Below are positions 8,544-16,499 of a stretch of 64,000 nt of DNA, piece after piece. Numbering within the stretch: the first letter of the stretch is position 1; the number at the start of each line of letters is the position of its first letter. The notes under the pieces are model-generated. The model saw only the letters and a list, made by a program, of their open reading frames with translations. It was not told the DNA's origin and ran no database searches. Origin of the DNA: Streptomyces achromogenes (GTDB lineage Bacteria; Actinomycetota; Actinomycetes; Streptomycetales; Streptomycetaceae); NCBI RefSeq assembly GCF_030816715.1, contig NZ_JAUSYH010000001.1, positions 3,348,001 through 3,412,000 of the forward strand, given 5' to 3'. Made by a program: the position numbers and the translations under genes.

Positions 8544-10123
8544 TCACCGCCCTGGCCCGGCTGGAGGCCGTCGCCACCGGCCGCGCCCAGCCCGCCGCCA
8601 CCGTCCGCCACCGTCGGCTGTCCGAGCGCCCGCTGGTGTTCGTGCCGCTGACCACCGCCGGTGAGGCCGGCGCCCCGCTCGGCGCGCTGGTCGGCACCGA
8701 CCGGGACGCGCCGCGGCTGCTGGTCGTGCCGCAGCCGCGCGACCGCGACCTGCGGTTCGCGTTCCTCGCCGAACTGGCCGACGTGATCCTGCCCTACCTC
8801 GACTCCTACGCCGACGACGTGGAGGCCGCCGAGCGGGCCGAGACCGACCCGGAGACCGGCAAACGCGTCAAGGTCGAGGTCGAGCTGTGCGCGGACGCGC
8901 CCCAGCTGATCGTGCCGAGCCGCGCGGGCGTCGACCTCGTGCGCCTGCTGGGCCGCTCCATGCGCTTTCGGCGGACGGCCGAGCAGGACCCGGAGACGCC
9001 GCATCCCGCGCCCCCGCGCGTGCCGCTGCTCGGGCGGTGGCTGACGCACTTCGGGGAGCGGTCCCGGGTGCCCGGTTCCTCGCTGCTGCTGGCCCTCACG
9101 GAGGTTTTGGGCCGGCACTGGGCGACCGGGCAGTCCAGCCTGGAGGACCAGCACCTGGGGGCGCTGCTCGCCTGGATCGATCCGCCGCCCGGCGAGACGG
9201 GCGCCGAGGCGGCGCTGCGCGCGGAGCTCGCACGGGACGCCGACGGGCAGTTGCGGTGCCCGCCGGCCGGTCCGGCCACCGACCCGGCGTTCGACAACAA
9301 GCTGCTCGCCCCCGCCATCGAGCGCTACGACCGCGCGCGCACCGCCCTGGCCGCCGCCGAGGACGGCCTGCAGGCCGACGACCGGCTGGGCGCGCTCACC
9401 GCCGCCGAGCGGGAGATCCGCGAGCTGGTGCGCAGCCGGACGCTGCCCACCTGGAACGCGGTGTGGTCGGGCCTGGACCTGCTGCGGGCCCTGCCCGAGG
9501 GCGCGCACGTCGAGGAGCGGTGGACGCGCGACCGCTGGTCGTTCACCGGCCACCGCGACCGGGTGGTCGCCGGCGAGCCCCCGCAGCCGCGCCGGGACGA
9601 CGCGGTCACGGCGGCCAACAAGCTCGCCACGCGCGAACGCGAACAGGCCCGGCTGGAGGCCCAGGAGGCGCTCGACGACCCGCTGGCGATGGCGGGCCGC
9701 CGGCTGGCCGGGGAGGCCTTCGCGGGCGAGGTCGTCGACGTCGTCATGACGTACGGCGAGGGCCGGCGGCCGAGCCCCCGTCCGCTGGTCACCGTCCGGA
9801 CGGACGACCGGCCGCATCTCGCCGAGCGGGCGAAGACGTACCGGTCGCTGGGCGGGAAGCCGCAGGCCGCCGAGTTCGTGGAGCGGGCCGCGGAGGACCT
9901 GGTCGTGCTGCGGATCGTCGACAAGATGGGCCGCGGCAAGGAGCCCGAGGCGGGGTCGGTGCCGGAGAAGGGCGACCGGCTCTGCTTCACCCTCTTCGAA
10001 CACGAGCAGCGCGGCGGCGCGAAGCTGCCCGACCCGGAGGACACCCCGTGGACGCACGGCGGTCCGCCCGGTGAGCAGGCGCCCGAACCCCCCGACTCCG
10101 TCACCCAGGAGGACGTCCTGTGA
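8534..10123 (+). CDS. Unassigned protein between nuclease and helicase
   Basis: Protein of 529 residues that I do not recognise. It has no obvious catalytic motif, signal peptide or membrane segment. A long charged helical middle (RYDRARTALAAAEDGLQADD, then EREQARLEAQEALDDPL) precedes a C-terminal part rich in beta-prone stretches (GEVVDVVMTYGEGRR, PLVTVRTDDRP, EDLVVLRIVDKMGRG, KGDRLCFTLFEHEQ). In position and composition this could be the beta-barrel domain that precedes the helicase core in Dna2/Upf1-type proteins; that is inference. Overlaps on both sides (10 bp, and GTGA with the helicase) imply a stoichiometric complex. Start is GTG 8534. Confidence 0.75.
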   Translation: MSLITALARLEAVATGRAQPAATVRHRRLSERPLVFVPLTTAGEAGAPLGALVGTDRDAPRLLVVPQPRDRDLRFAFLAELADVILPYLDSYADDVEAAERAETDPETGKRVKVEVELCADAPQLIVPSRAGVDLVRLLGRSMRFRRTAEQDPETPHPAPPRVPLLGRWLTHFGERSRVPGSSLLLALTEVLGRHWATGQSSLEDQHLGALLAWIDPPPGETGAEAALRAELARDADGQLRCPPAGPATDPAFDNKLLAPAIERYDRARTALAAAEDGLQADDRLGALTAAEREIRELVRSRTLPTWNAVWSGLDLLRALPEGAHVEERWTRDRWSFTGHRDRVVAGEPPQPRRDDAVTAANKLATREREQARLEAQEALDDPLAMAGRRLAGEAFAGEVVDVVMTYGEGRRPSPRPLVTVRTDDRPHLAERAKTYRSLGGKPQAAEFVERAAEDLVVLRIVDKMGRGKEPEAGSVPEKGDRLCFTLFEHEQRGGAKLPDPEDTPWTHGGPPGEQAPEPPDSVTQEDVL

Positions 10124-11460
10124 CCGCCGAGGCCGCTCTCGACCCCGGTACCGCCGCCGCCCGCGCCACCGACGCGATCCTGCGCGACACCCTGCACGCC
10201 ACCGCGCGCGGGGTCGTCGTGGACTCCCCGCCGGGTGCCGGCAAGTCCACGCTCGTCGTCCGGGCGGCACTCGAACTGGCCGACGCGGGGCGGTCGTTGA
10301 TGGTGGTCGCGCAGACCAACGCACAGGTCGACGACCTGGTGCTGCGGCTCGCCGAGAAGAGCCCCGAGCTGCCGGTGGGCCGGCTGCACAGCAGTGACGC
10401 CGACCCGTACGACAAGGCGCTCGACCAGCTGCCGAACGTGCGCAAGTCGGCGAAGGCGGGGGAGCTGGCCGGGCTGCCGGTGGTGATCTCCACCGCCGCC
10501 AAGTGGGCGCACGTGAAGACCGACGAGCCGTGGCGGCACGCCATCGTGGACGAGGCGTACCAGATGCGGTCGGACGGGCTGCTGGCCGTGGCCGGGCTGT
10601 TCGAGCGGGCACTGTTCGTGGGCGACCCCGGGCAGCTGGACCCGTTCTCGATCGTCGGCGGCGAGCAGTGGGCGGGGCTGTCGTACGACCCGTCGGCGTC
10701 GGCGGTGAGCACCCTCCTCGCGCACAACCCGGAGCTGCCGCAGCACCGGCTGCCGGTGTCCTGGCGGCTCCCGGCGTCGGCCGCGCCGCTGGTCTCCGCC
10801 GCGTTCTACCCGTACACGCCGTTCCGCAGCGGCACCGGGCACGGCGACCGCCGTCTCTCCTTCGCCGTCCCGTCGGACGGCTCCGGCGCCGACCGGGTGA
10901 TCGACGAGGCGGCGGAGTCCGGCTGGGGCCTGCTGGAGCTGCCCGCCCGGCACACGCCCCGCACCGACCCGGAAGCGGTGCGGGCGGTCGCCGTGGTGGT
11001 GCGGCGGCTGCTGGACCGGGGCGGCGCGGCCGTCTCGGAGCGCTCCCCCGACCCGGCCCCGCTCACGGCCGACCGGGTCGCGGTCGGCACCGCCCACCGC
11101 GACCAGGCGGCGGCCGTACGTGCGGCGCTGGCGGAGCTCGGCGTCAGCGACGTGACGGTGGACACCGCCAACCGGCTGCAGGGCATGGAGTTCGACGTCA
11201 CGGTGATCCTGCACCCGCTCTCCGGCCGCCCCGACGCCACCGCATTCCATCTGGAGACCGGCCGGCTGTGCGTCCTCGCCTCCCGCCATCGGCACGCGTG
11301 CGTGGTGGTGTGCCGGGCGGGCGTCGGCGACCTGCTGGACGAGTACCCGTCGACCGAACCGGTGCAGCTGGGCACCCTCGTGAAGTTCCCGGACGGCTGG
11401 GAGGCCAACCACGCGGTGCTGGCGCATCTCGGGGAACATCGGGTCGCCTGGAAGCCTTGA
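10120..11460 (+). CDS. SF1 helicase (Upf1/Dna2-like)
   Basis: Superfamily 1 DNA or RNA helicase core of 446 residues. Walker A is PPGAGKST (residues 38-44), Walker B/motif II VDEAYQM (143-149), motif III GDPGQLDP (168-175) and motif IV GTAHRDQ (about 323). Motif V is TANRLQGMEFDVTVI (349-363) and motif VI is VLASRHRHAC (385-394). The motif III and V wording is closest to the Upf1-like SF1B group. The protein is short for a complete Dna2-like enzyme, which fits the accessory domains and nuclease being encoded by the two upstream genes. GTG start overlaps the previous stop as GTGA, with AGGAGGA six bases upstream. Confidence 0.88.
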   Translation: MTAEAALDPGTAAARATDAILRDTLHATARGVVVDSPPGAGKSTLVVRAALELADAGRSLMVVAQTNAQVDDLVLRLAEKSPELPVGRLHSSDADPYDKALDQLPNVRKSAKAGELAGLPVVISTAAKWAHVKTDEPWRHAIVDEAYQMRSDGLLAVAGLFERALFVGDPGQLDPFSIVGGEQWAGLSYDPSASAVSTLLAHNPELPQHRLPVSWRLPASAAPLVSAAFYPYTPFRSGTGHGDRRLSFAVPSDGSGADRVIDEAAESGWGLLELPARHTPRTDPEAVRAVAVVVRRLLDRGGAAVSERSPDPAPLTADRVAVGTAHRDQAAAVRAALAELGVSDVTVDTANRLQGMEFDVTVILHPLSGRPDATAFHLETGRLCVLASRHRHACVVVCRAGVGDLLDEYPSTEPVQLGTLVKFPDGWEANHAVLAHLGEHRVAWKP

Positions 11461-11542
11461 GGGTCCGGGGCCGAATGCCTCTTGCGCCGGCGGGGGAGAA
11501 TGGAAGGCGGCCTGCATCCGAACCGTACGAGGAGGAGAAGAC

Positions 11543-11911
11543 ATGGCGGAGCCCACGCCGCGTCGGCACGAACCGCGGCTACGCCCCGCGCCCCTGCTCT
11601 TCGAGCCCGCCGAGGCGGCCGGCGACCCCGAGCACTTCTTCGACCTGGAGTCGATAGACGATCCGGGGGCGCTGCTGAGCCGGGCGACGGAGCTGACACT
11701 CGCGTTCCGGGCGGCGGCCGACCGGGCGCTGGAATTCCAGGCGATGGCCGCGGCCCAGCTCGCCGATCCGCGCCGCTTCGACCGGCTGACGACGGCGGAC
11801 ATCGCCGATCGGGCCGAGTGGACCGAGGACTACGCGAAGAAGATGGTCGAGTTCGGCCGGGACCTGCTGCGGGGCGACGCCGAGGGCCGGGGCCCCGCCG
11901 ACCCCGGGTGA
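11543..11911 (+). CDS. Small conserved hypothetical protein
   Basis: A 122-residue, probably cytosolic protein of unknown function. The middle is helical (ATELTLAFRAAADRALEFQAMAAAQLADP), followed by LTTADIADRAEWTEDYAKKMVEFGRDLL, which has the spacing of a degenerate helix-turn-helix. The C-terminus is Gly/Pro-rich. A strong ribosome site (GAGGAGGAG) precedes the ATG. It lies 82 bp after the helicase gene on the same strand and might be co-transcribed with that operon, although the gap contains no visible terminator or clear promoter. Confidence 0.7.
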   Translation: MAEPTPRRHEPRLRPAPLLFEPAEAAGDPEHFFDLESIDDPGALLSRATELTLAFRAAADRALEFQAMAAAQLADPRRFDRLTTADIADRAEWTEDYAKKMVEFGRDLLRGDAEGRGPADPG

Positions 11912-12004
11912 GCCGTGCGCGCCGTGCGCGTTGCGTGGGCCGTCGGAGCCATGTGAGCCGTCTGACGGATATGGGCCACCGTGGCACCACGCGACCTCAC
12001 CGGT

Positions 12005-12014
12005 GGCATATGCC
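12005..12014. promoter_or_regulatory. GGCATATGCC palindrome (copy 1)
   Basis: A perfect 10-bp palindrome inside the longer shared string TGGCATATGCCGG, about 90 bp upstream of the gene at 12106. The same 13 bases recur upstream of the IclR gene at 24126-24138. It may be a binding site, but function is unproven. Confidence 0.3.
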
Positions 12015-12105
12015 GGGCGGGCAAGATACTCCCTCCGCGTCCCTCCCGTCCCGATTTCGCGCAACCCTGTGAGACCGCCCGCTCACGGCCGGTAGACATG
12101 TCGGC

Positions 12106-12693
12106 ATGAGCAGCGCATACGACGAAGCCCTCGGCGTCACCCCGGACGGCGCCGCCTGGCTCGCCTCCGCCGGAACGTATCCGCGCAGCACGCTCGCCTT
12201 CTGGGAGGAGCGGCCGCAGGCGCCGGTCGTCCTGCCGTGCGGCGCGGTGTTCGACGTCGTCAGCGCGCCGGCGATGTTCGGGCGGGCGATGCTCGACCGA
12301 CTGTGGGGTGACGGGCCCGGCTCCGGGCCGGTGGCCGCGTTCCGCGGCCGGACGCTGCTGTTCGCGGCGCCGGGCACGGCCCAGCGACTGCCCACGCTGC
12401 TGGAGTGGGAGGAGTGGAGCGCCGAAGGCCGCCGGGACGGCCGCGCCGCGACCGTGCCGCCGCTGCTGTGCCACGGCACCGGCGACGCGGTGACCGTGCC
12501 CGCGCTGGTGCCGTCCGATCCGGGGTGCGGCGCCCGCTGGGTGGTCGCCCCGGACACCCGTCACCCCTGGCTTCCGGGGCCCGAGATCCTGCTGTGGGCG
12601 GCGGTGCGGGCGGCCCGCTCGGCCGTGCGCATATCGATTTCTCCTCCCCCCGACCAGGATGCTAAGGTCTACGACGTCAGCAGGCGCCGCTAG
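12106..12693 (+). CDS. Prim-Pol-like (primase/polymerase N-domain) protein
   Basis: Protein of 195 residues resembling Streptomyces proteins annotated as bifunctional primase/polymerase N-terminal domains. Landmarks are AWLASAGTYPRSTLAFWEER, VVLPCGAVFDVVSAPAMFGR, GPVAAFRGRTLLFAAPGTA, LCHGTGDAVTVPAL and ARWVVAPDTRHPWLPGPEILLWAA. An intact polymerase metal site is not evident, so catalytic activity is doubtful. The ATG follows a short leader with a weak ribosome site. The stop codon TAG lies at bases 8-10 of the downstream tRNA-Lys gene, so the gene's 3' end also carries the tRNA promoter. Confidence 0.65.
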   Translation: MSSAYDEALGVTPDGAAWLASAGTYPRSTLAFWEERPQAPVVLPCGAVFDVVSAPAMFGRAMLDRLWGDGPGSGPVAAFRGRTLLFAAPGTAQRLPTLLEWEEWSAEGRRDGRAATVPPLLCHGTGDAVTVPALVPSDPGCGARWVVAPDTRHPWLPGPEILLWAAVRAARSAVRISISPPPDQDAKVYDVSRRR

Positions 12694-12757
12694 CTCAGTT
12701 GGTTAGAGCAGCTGACTCTTAATCAGCGGGTCCGGGGTTCGAGTCCCTGGCGGCGCA
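12684..12757 (+). tRNA. tRNA-Lys (anticodon CTT), copy 1
   Basis: A 74-nt cloverleaf. The acceptor stem GCGCCGC pairs with GCGGCGC, the D-arm is GCTCAGTTGGTTAGAGC, the anticodon stem GCTGA/TCAGC encloses loop CTCTTAA (anticodon CTT), and the T-loop is GGTTCGAGTCC. CCA is not encoded. An apparent -10 (TAAGGT) sits at about 12663 inside the preceding CDS, followed by ACGACGTCAG, which is shared with copy 3. It is identical to the copies at 25142 and 31336. Confidence 0.97.
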
Positions 12758-12764
12758 CGACAGT

Positions 12765-12797
12765 GAAAGGCCCCTCGCGCGAGCGGGGGGCCTTTCT
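12765..12797 (+). terminator. Terminator hairpin after tRNA-Lys copy 1
   Basis: GAAAGGCCCCTCGC pairs with GCGAGCGGGGGGCCTTTC around a very short loop. It is a strong GC stem with flanking A and T residues, directly after the tRNA. Confidence 0.85.
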
Positions 12798-12809
12798 CGT
12801 GCCGTCATC

Positions 12810-14336
12810 TCACAGCTTCCTGCCCGGGGTGATCTTCAGCGTCCACGCCCCCGACGCCGACCGGCTCTCCACGTCCACCCGGACGCCGTCGCCCGGGACG
12901 GTGAAGCTCTCACCGAGAGCGACCGGGGCGTCGGCGAGCGGCGGATAGACGGAGTTCTCCCAGCAGGCTTCGGTGCGCGGGTGGGCGTCGAGCACCTCGA
13001 CCGGCCCGCGGCCCGACCGGGCGGCGCTGCTGACGCGGTAGACGAGGATGCCGGCGCGGCAGGCGGCGCGGTCGTTGCCCACCGGGCCGCGCGCCTCGAA
13101 GGCGAGCGCGCTGTCCGGGCCGGTGCGGACCACCGCGAGCCTGGCACCGCCGCCGGACACGGAAGCCGACTCCACGGGGGCCGGCCGCCCGGGGACGGGC
13201 CGCCCGGGGGCCGACTGCACAGGGGCGGGGACCGGCTGCACAGGGGCGGGGACCGACTGCACAGGGGCGGGGACCGACTGCACAGGGGCGGGAACCGGCT
13301 GCAAGGGTGCCGGGGCCGGCCGCACGGGGGCGGGGGCCGGTTCCGCGGGGCCGAGGGTCGGTTCCCCGAGGACTCGCGCGGCCGGCTCTCCGAACCCGGC
13401 GCCCGGTTGCCCGAAAGCCCGTACGGTCCGCGCGCCCGGCCCGGCGCCGAGCGGCTCGAGCGTCAGCCGGGCCGGGCCGGGGCCCCGCAGGCACAGCACC
13501 TGGCGCGGGTCCAGCCAGCCCAGCTTCCACTTGTGCCAGGCGAACAGGTCGGGGGCGAGTCCGAACTGGCTGCCCATCAGGTCCCAGTCGCCGACGTAGG
13601 TGTCCCAGTCGCCCTTGCCGTCGACGGGGCGGTGATAGAGGTCGGGCAGGTCGAAGACATGGCCGGTCTCGTGGGCGAGAACGAGCCGGTCCGGGGGGTG
13701 CTTCTCGAACACGGTGACGACCCGGCGGAGGTCGGTGCCGTCGGCGTGCAGCGGGTCGTCCAGGTTGACGACCTTCGTGGCGTCCGAGTCGACGCCGGGG
13801 GCGTCCGGGTCGGCGACGAAGTAGACGACGTCGTAGCGGGAGAAGTCGACGTGGGGGTCGGCGGCGGCCAGGGCGTCGTGCAGGTAGGAGGCCCGGCCCT
13901 CGGAACTCCAGTCACGCCGTATGGCGTAGGCGGTGGACGGCTTCGGCATGCGGATCCACTGCTTCAGCGGGTGGGAGCGCAGGCTGAACCTGCCGTACGA
14001 CGCCTGCTCGAAGAAGCGGCTGGTGGCCGGGAAGTGGTCGGCGGCCAGTTCGGCGGGCGAGATCAGCGGGGCCCGGTCGGGGAACGACAGGAACACCATC
14101 ACCGCGTCCAGCGAGCGGGCCGGGCGGGGGTAGGCGGCGTTCCAGGAGTCCAGGCCCTCCGAGTGGTGGGCCGCGGTGCGGGCCAGGGCGCAGGGCGCGG
14201 CGGAGAAGGGTTCGGCCACCGAGGGGTTGCCGATCAGGGAGGTCGCGGCGAGCGCGGTGAGGGTGGTGAACACGGACGCGGTACTGCGCAGTCGGGGGCG
14301 CGGGAGCAGGCGCACGGGTCGCGGCAGTCGCGGCAC
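12810..14336 (-). CDS. Secreted M6-like zinc metalloprotease
   Basis: Predicted exported protease of 508 residues. An Arg-rich N-terminus plus hydrophobic stretch (STASVFTTLTALAATSLIG) is a signal peptide. The zinc site is LVLAHETGHVFDLPDLY, with His222, Glu223 and His226 and the LPD downstream, as in immune-inhibitor-A-type (M6) metalloproteases. DVVYFVADPDAPG and DWDLMGSQFG are also conserved-looking. Between the catalytic half and the C-terminal beta-rich domain lies a Pro/Val/Gln/Ser-rich linker with tandem VPAPVQS heptads. GTG 14336 was chosen because GGAGG lies five bases upstream. Confidence 0.87.
   Translation of the reverse strand: MPRLPRPVRLLPRPRLRSTASVFTTLTALAATSLIGNPSVAEPFSAAPCALARTAAHHSEGLDSWNAAYPRPARSLDAVMVFLSFPDRAPLISPAELAADHFPATSRFFEQASYGRFSLRSHPLKQWIRMPKPSTAYAIRRDWSSEGRASYLHDALAAADPHVDFSRYDVVYFVADPDAPGVDSDATKVVNLDDPLHADGTDLRRVVTVFEKHPPDRLVLAHETGHVFDLPDLYHRPVDGKGDWDTYVGDWDLMGSQFGLAPDLFAWHKWKLGWLDPRQVLCLRGPGPARLTLEPLGAGPGARTVRAFGQPGAGFGEPAARVLGEPTLGPAEPAPAPVRPAPAPLQPVPAPVQSVPAPVQSVPAPVQPVPAPVQSAPGRPVPGRPAPVESASVSGGGARLAVVRTGPDSALAFEARGPVGNDRAACRAGILVYRVSSAARSGRGPVEVLDAHPRTEACWENSVYPPLADAPVALGESFTVPGDGVRVDVESRSASGAWTLKITPGRKL
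13213..13317. repeat. 21-bp in-frame tandem repeat (VPAPVQS)
   Basis: Four nearly identical 21-bp units (GACTGCACAGGGGCGGGGAC and variants) plus one degenerate unit. Each adds seven residues to the protease linker, so copy number can change without breaking the frame. Confidence 0.85.
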
Positions 14337-14651
14337 AGAGACCTCCGGGGGCGGTTCACGGGACACCGCCACCCAGACTGTGTGTGTTTGTCGTACTTCG
14401 CCCTGTTTTTCTGCACCAGAAGAGTGAGGACACGGAAAGCGGGCATCACCCCGACACCCCCGGAATTCTCACGGAACGTCACAAGCGGTCGCGGGCCCGC
14501 AGAACCGGGCCAGGTGCGGGCAGAAACGATCTGTCAGAAAGGCGGGTTGTTCCGGGACACTGGGCATAGGCTGCGCGGGTCCCCGGGCAGCCTCTATGAT
14601 CGGCACACTTTCCTGCACGGACAGAGATCGAGTGCACTGCGGGAGCGAGCG
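14337..14651. other. Divergent promoter region, no gene
   Basis: Spacer of 315 bp between the M6 protease (minus) and the GGDEF-EAL gene (plus). It is less GC-rich near 14380-14420 (GTGTGTGTTTGTCG, CTGTTTTTCTG), where promoters are expected. No RNA gene, palindrome or ORF with coding character was found. Confidence 0.6.
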
Positions 14652-16499
14652 GTGAGCGGAACGTCCGAAGGGCCGACGCCCGCGGCAGACCTCGACCGGT
14701 CAGCCGTCACAGAGAGTGACATCAACAGTACGAGCGGCGGGCCTGCGGCCTATCGGTCCGTCTTCGCGGCGGCACCGCTCGCCATGGCCGTCGTCGACGG
14801 CGAGGGCCGGATCGTCGACGCCAACGGCGCACTCGGCGCGCTGCTCGGCGGCGGCAGCGCCCCGCTGGTCGGGCGGGTCGCCTCCGACCTGCTGGACCTG
14901 ACCTCCGACGCCCGGATCCGGCACGCCTACCGCGAGGTCCTGCGCGGCCGGCGGGCCAAGCTGCGCTGCACCCGGCGACTGAAGCAGCCCGACGGGCACG
15001 CGCTGTGGGCGCAGGTCACCGTCTCGCCGCTGGAGGCGCAGACGCCGGGGGCGGGAACGCCCGGGGTGCTGCTGTCCGTGGCCGACGTCAGCGCCCAGCG
15101 TGATCTGCAGGCGCGGCTGCGGCATCTGCAGATGCACGACCCGGTGACCCGGCTGGCCAACCGCACGCTGTTCTTCGAGCGGGTGTCGGCCGCACTGGAG
15201 GCGGAGGCGTACGAGCAGAGCGGCACCGGCCGGATCGGCCTGTGCTACCTGGACCTGGACGGCTTCAAGGCGGTCAACGACACCCTCGGTCACCGGGTGG
15301 GCGACCGCCTGCTGGCCGCCGTCGCCGAGCGGCTGAACGGGTGCGCCGAGGAGGCCGGACGGACCAGGCCGAGCGTGCCGCTGGTGGCCCGGCTCGGCGG
15401 GGACGAGTTCGCCCTGCTGGTGGAGGACTCCACCGGCACCGACCAGCTCGCCGACCTCGCCGAGTCCGTGCTCAAGGTGCTCCAGGCCCCGTTCGACCTG
15501 GCCGGGCACCGGCTGAACGTGTCCGCGTCGATCGGGGTGGTGGAGCGGGCCGCGGCCGGCACCACCGCGACCGGTCTGATGCAGGCCGCCGACACCACGC
15601 TGTACTGGGCGAAGGTGGACGGCAAGGGCCGCTGGACGCTGTTCGACCCCGAGCGCAACGCCCATCTGATGACCCGGCAGGCGCTGGCCTCCACGCTGCG
15701 TCCGGCCATCGAGCGCGGCGAGTTCCGGCTCGACTACCAGCCTCTGGTCGGCATGTCGGACGGGCGGCTGCGCGGCGTGGAGGCGCTGGTCCGCTGGGAC
15801 CACCCCCGGTTCGGCCTGCTGTCGCCGAATCGGTTCGTCGCGCTGGCCGAGGAGGACGGTTCGATCGTCCCGCTCGGCCGATGGGTTCTGGCCACCGCCT
15901 GCCGCCAGGCACGGCGGTGGCAACTGGACAATCCGGACGATCCGCCGCTGTTCGTCAGCGTCAACGTGGCGGTGCGTCAGGTGTGGGACTCCGACCTGGT
16001 GGCGGACGTGGCGGAGATCCTCGCCGAGACGGGGCTCGCGCCGCACCTGCTCCAGCTGGAGCTGACCGAGTCGGCGGTGATGGGCTCGGCGGGACGGCCG
16101 TTGCAGGCGTTGCAGGCGCTCAGCGACATGGGCGTGGGCATCGCGATCGACGACTTCGGCACCGGCTACTCCAACCTCGCCTATCTGAGCCGGCTGCCGG
16201 TGTCGGTGCTGAAGCTGGACGGCTCCTTCGTGCGCGGCTTCCAGTACGAGAGCGACAAGGAGGGGGCCACCCCGCCGAACCCGGCCGACCAGGTCGTCGT
16301 CGAGGCGATGATCGACCTGGCCCACCGGCTGGGGCTGACCGTCACCGCCGAGTGCGTGGAGACGTCCGCGCAGGCGACCCGGCTGCGCAGCATCGGCTGC
16401 GACACCGGGCAGGGCTGGCTGTACTCCCGCCCGGTGTCGCCGGACCGCATCTCCGAGCTGCGCGGGACCGCCGAGTCCTACGCGGTCGGCAACCCGTAG
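14652..16499 (+). CDS. PAS-GGDEF-EAL cyclic-di-GMP enzyme
   Basis: Cytosolic 615-residue c-di-GMP turnover protein. The PAS domain (about 34-150) begins [21 protein letters not shown]. The GGDEF domain has [16 protein letters not shown] and an intact [10 protein letters not shown] signature (about 247-256). The EAL domain has [12 protein letters not shown] (intact EAL near 377), LTESAVMG, the metal-binding [13 protein letters not shown] and LKLDGSFV. Both signatures are intact, so synthesis and hydrolysis are possible, with the balance probably set by the PAS domain. C-di-GMP controls the vegetative-to-sporulation switch in Streptomyces. GTG 14652 follows GGGAG; the 3' end overlaps the convergent monooxygenase gene by 22 bp. 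Confidence 0.92.
   Translation: MSGTSEGPTPAADLDRSAVTESDINSTSGGPAAYRSVFAAAPLAMAVVDGEGRIVDANGALGALLGGGSAPLVGRVASDLLDLTSDARIRHAYREVLRGRRAKLRCTRRLKQPDGHALWAQVTVSPLEAQTPGAGTPGVLLSVADVSAQRDLQARLRHLQMHDPVTRLANRTLFFERVSAALEAEAYEQSGTGRIGLCYLDLDGFKAVNDTLGHRVGDRLLAAVAERLNGCAEEAGRTRPSVPLVARLGGDEFALLVEDSTGTDQLADLAESVLKVLQAPFDLAGHRLNVSASIGVVERAAAGTTATGLMQAADTTLYWAKVDGKGRWTLFDPERNAHLMTRQALASTLRPAIERGEFRLDYQPLVGMSDGRLRGVEALVRWDHPRFGLLSPNRFVALAEEDGSIVPLGRWVLATACRQARRWQLDNPDDPPLFVSVNVAVRQVWDSDLVADVAEILAETGLAPHLLQLELTESAVMGSAGRPLQALQALSDMGVGIAIDDFGTGYSNLAYLSRLPVSVLKLDGSFVRGFQYESDKEGATPPNPADQVVVEAMIDLAHRLGLTVTAECVETSAQATRLRSIGCDTGQGWLYSRPVSPDRISELRGTAESYAVGNP

Noticed and set aside
7367..10612. 1081-residue minus-strand open frame
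   Set aside because: Antisense shadow of the nuclease operon; composition is Arg/Pro/Ala-rich without domain motifs, whereas the plus frames carry clear nuclease and helicase motifs.
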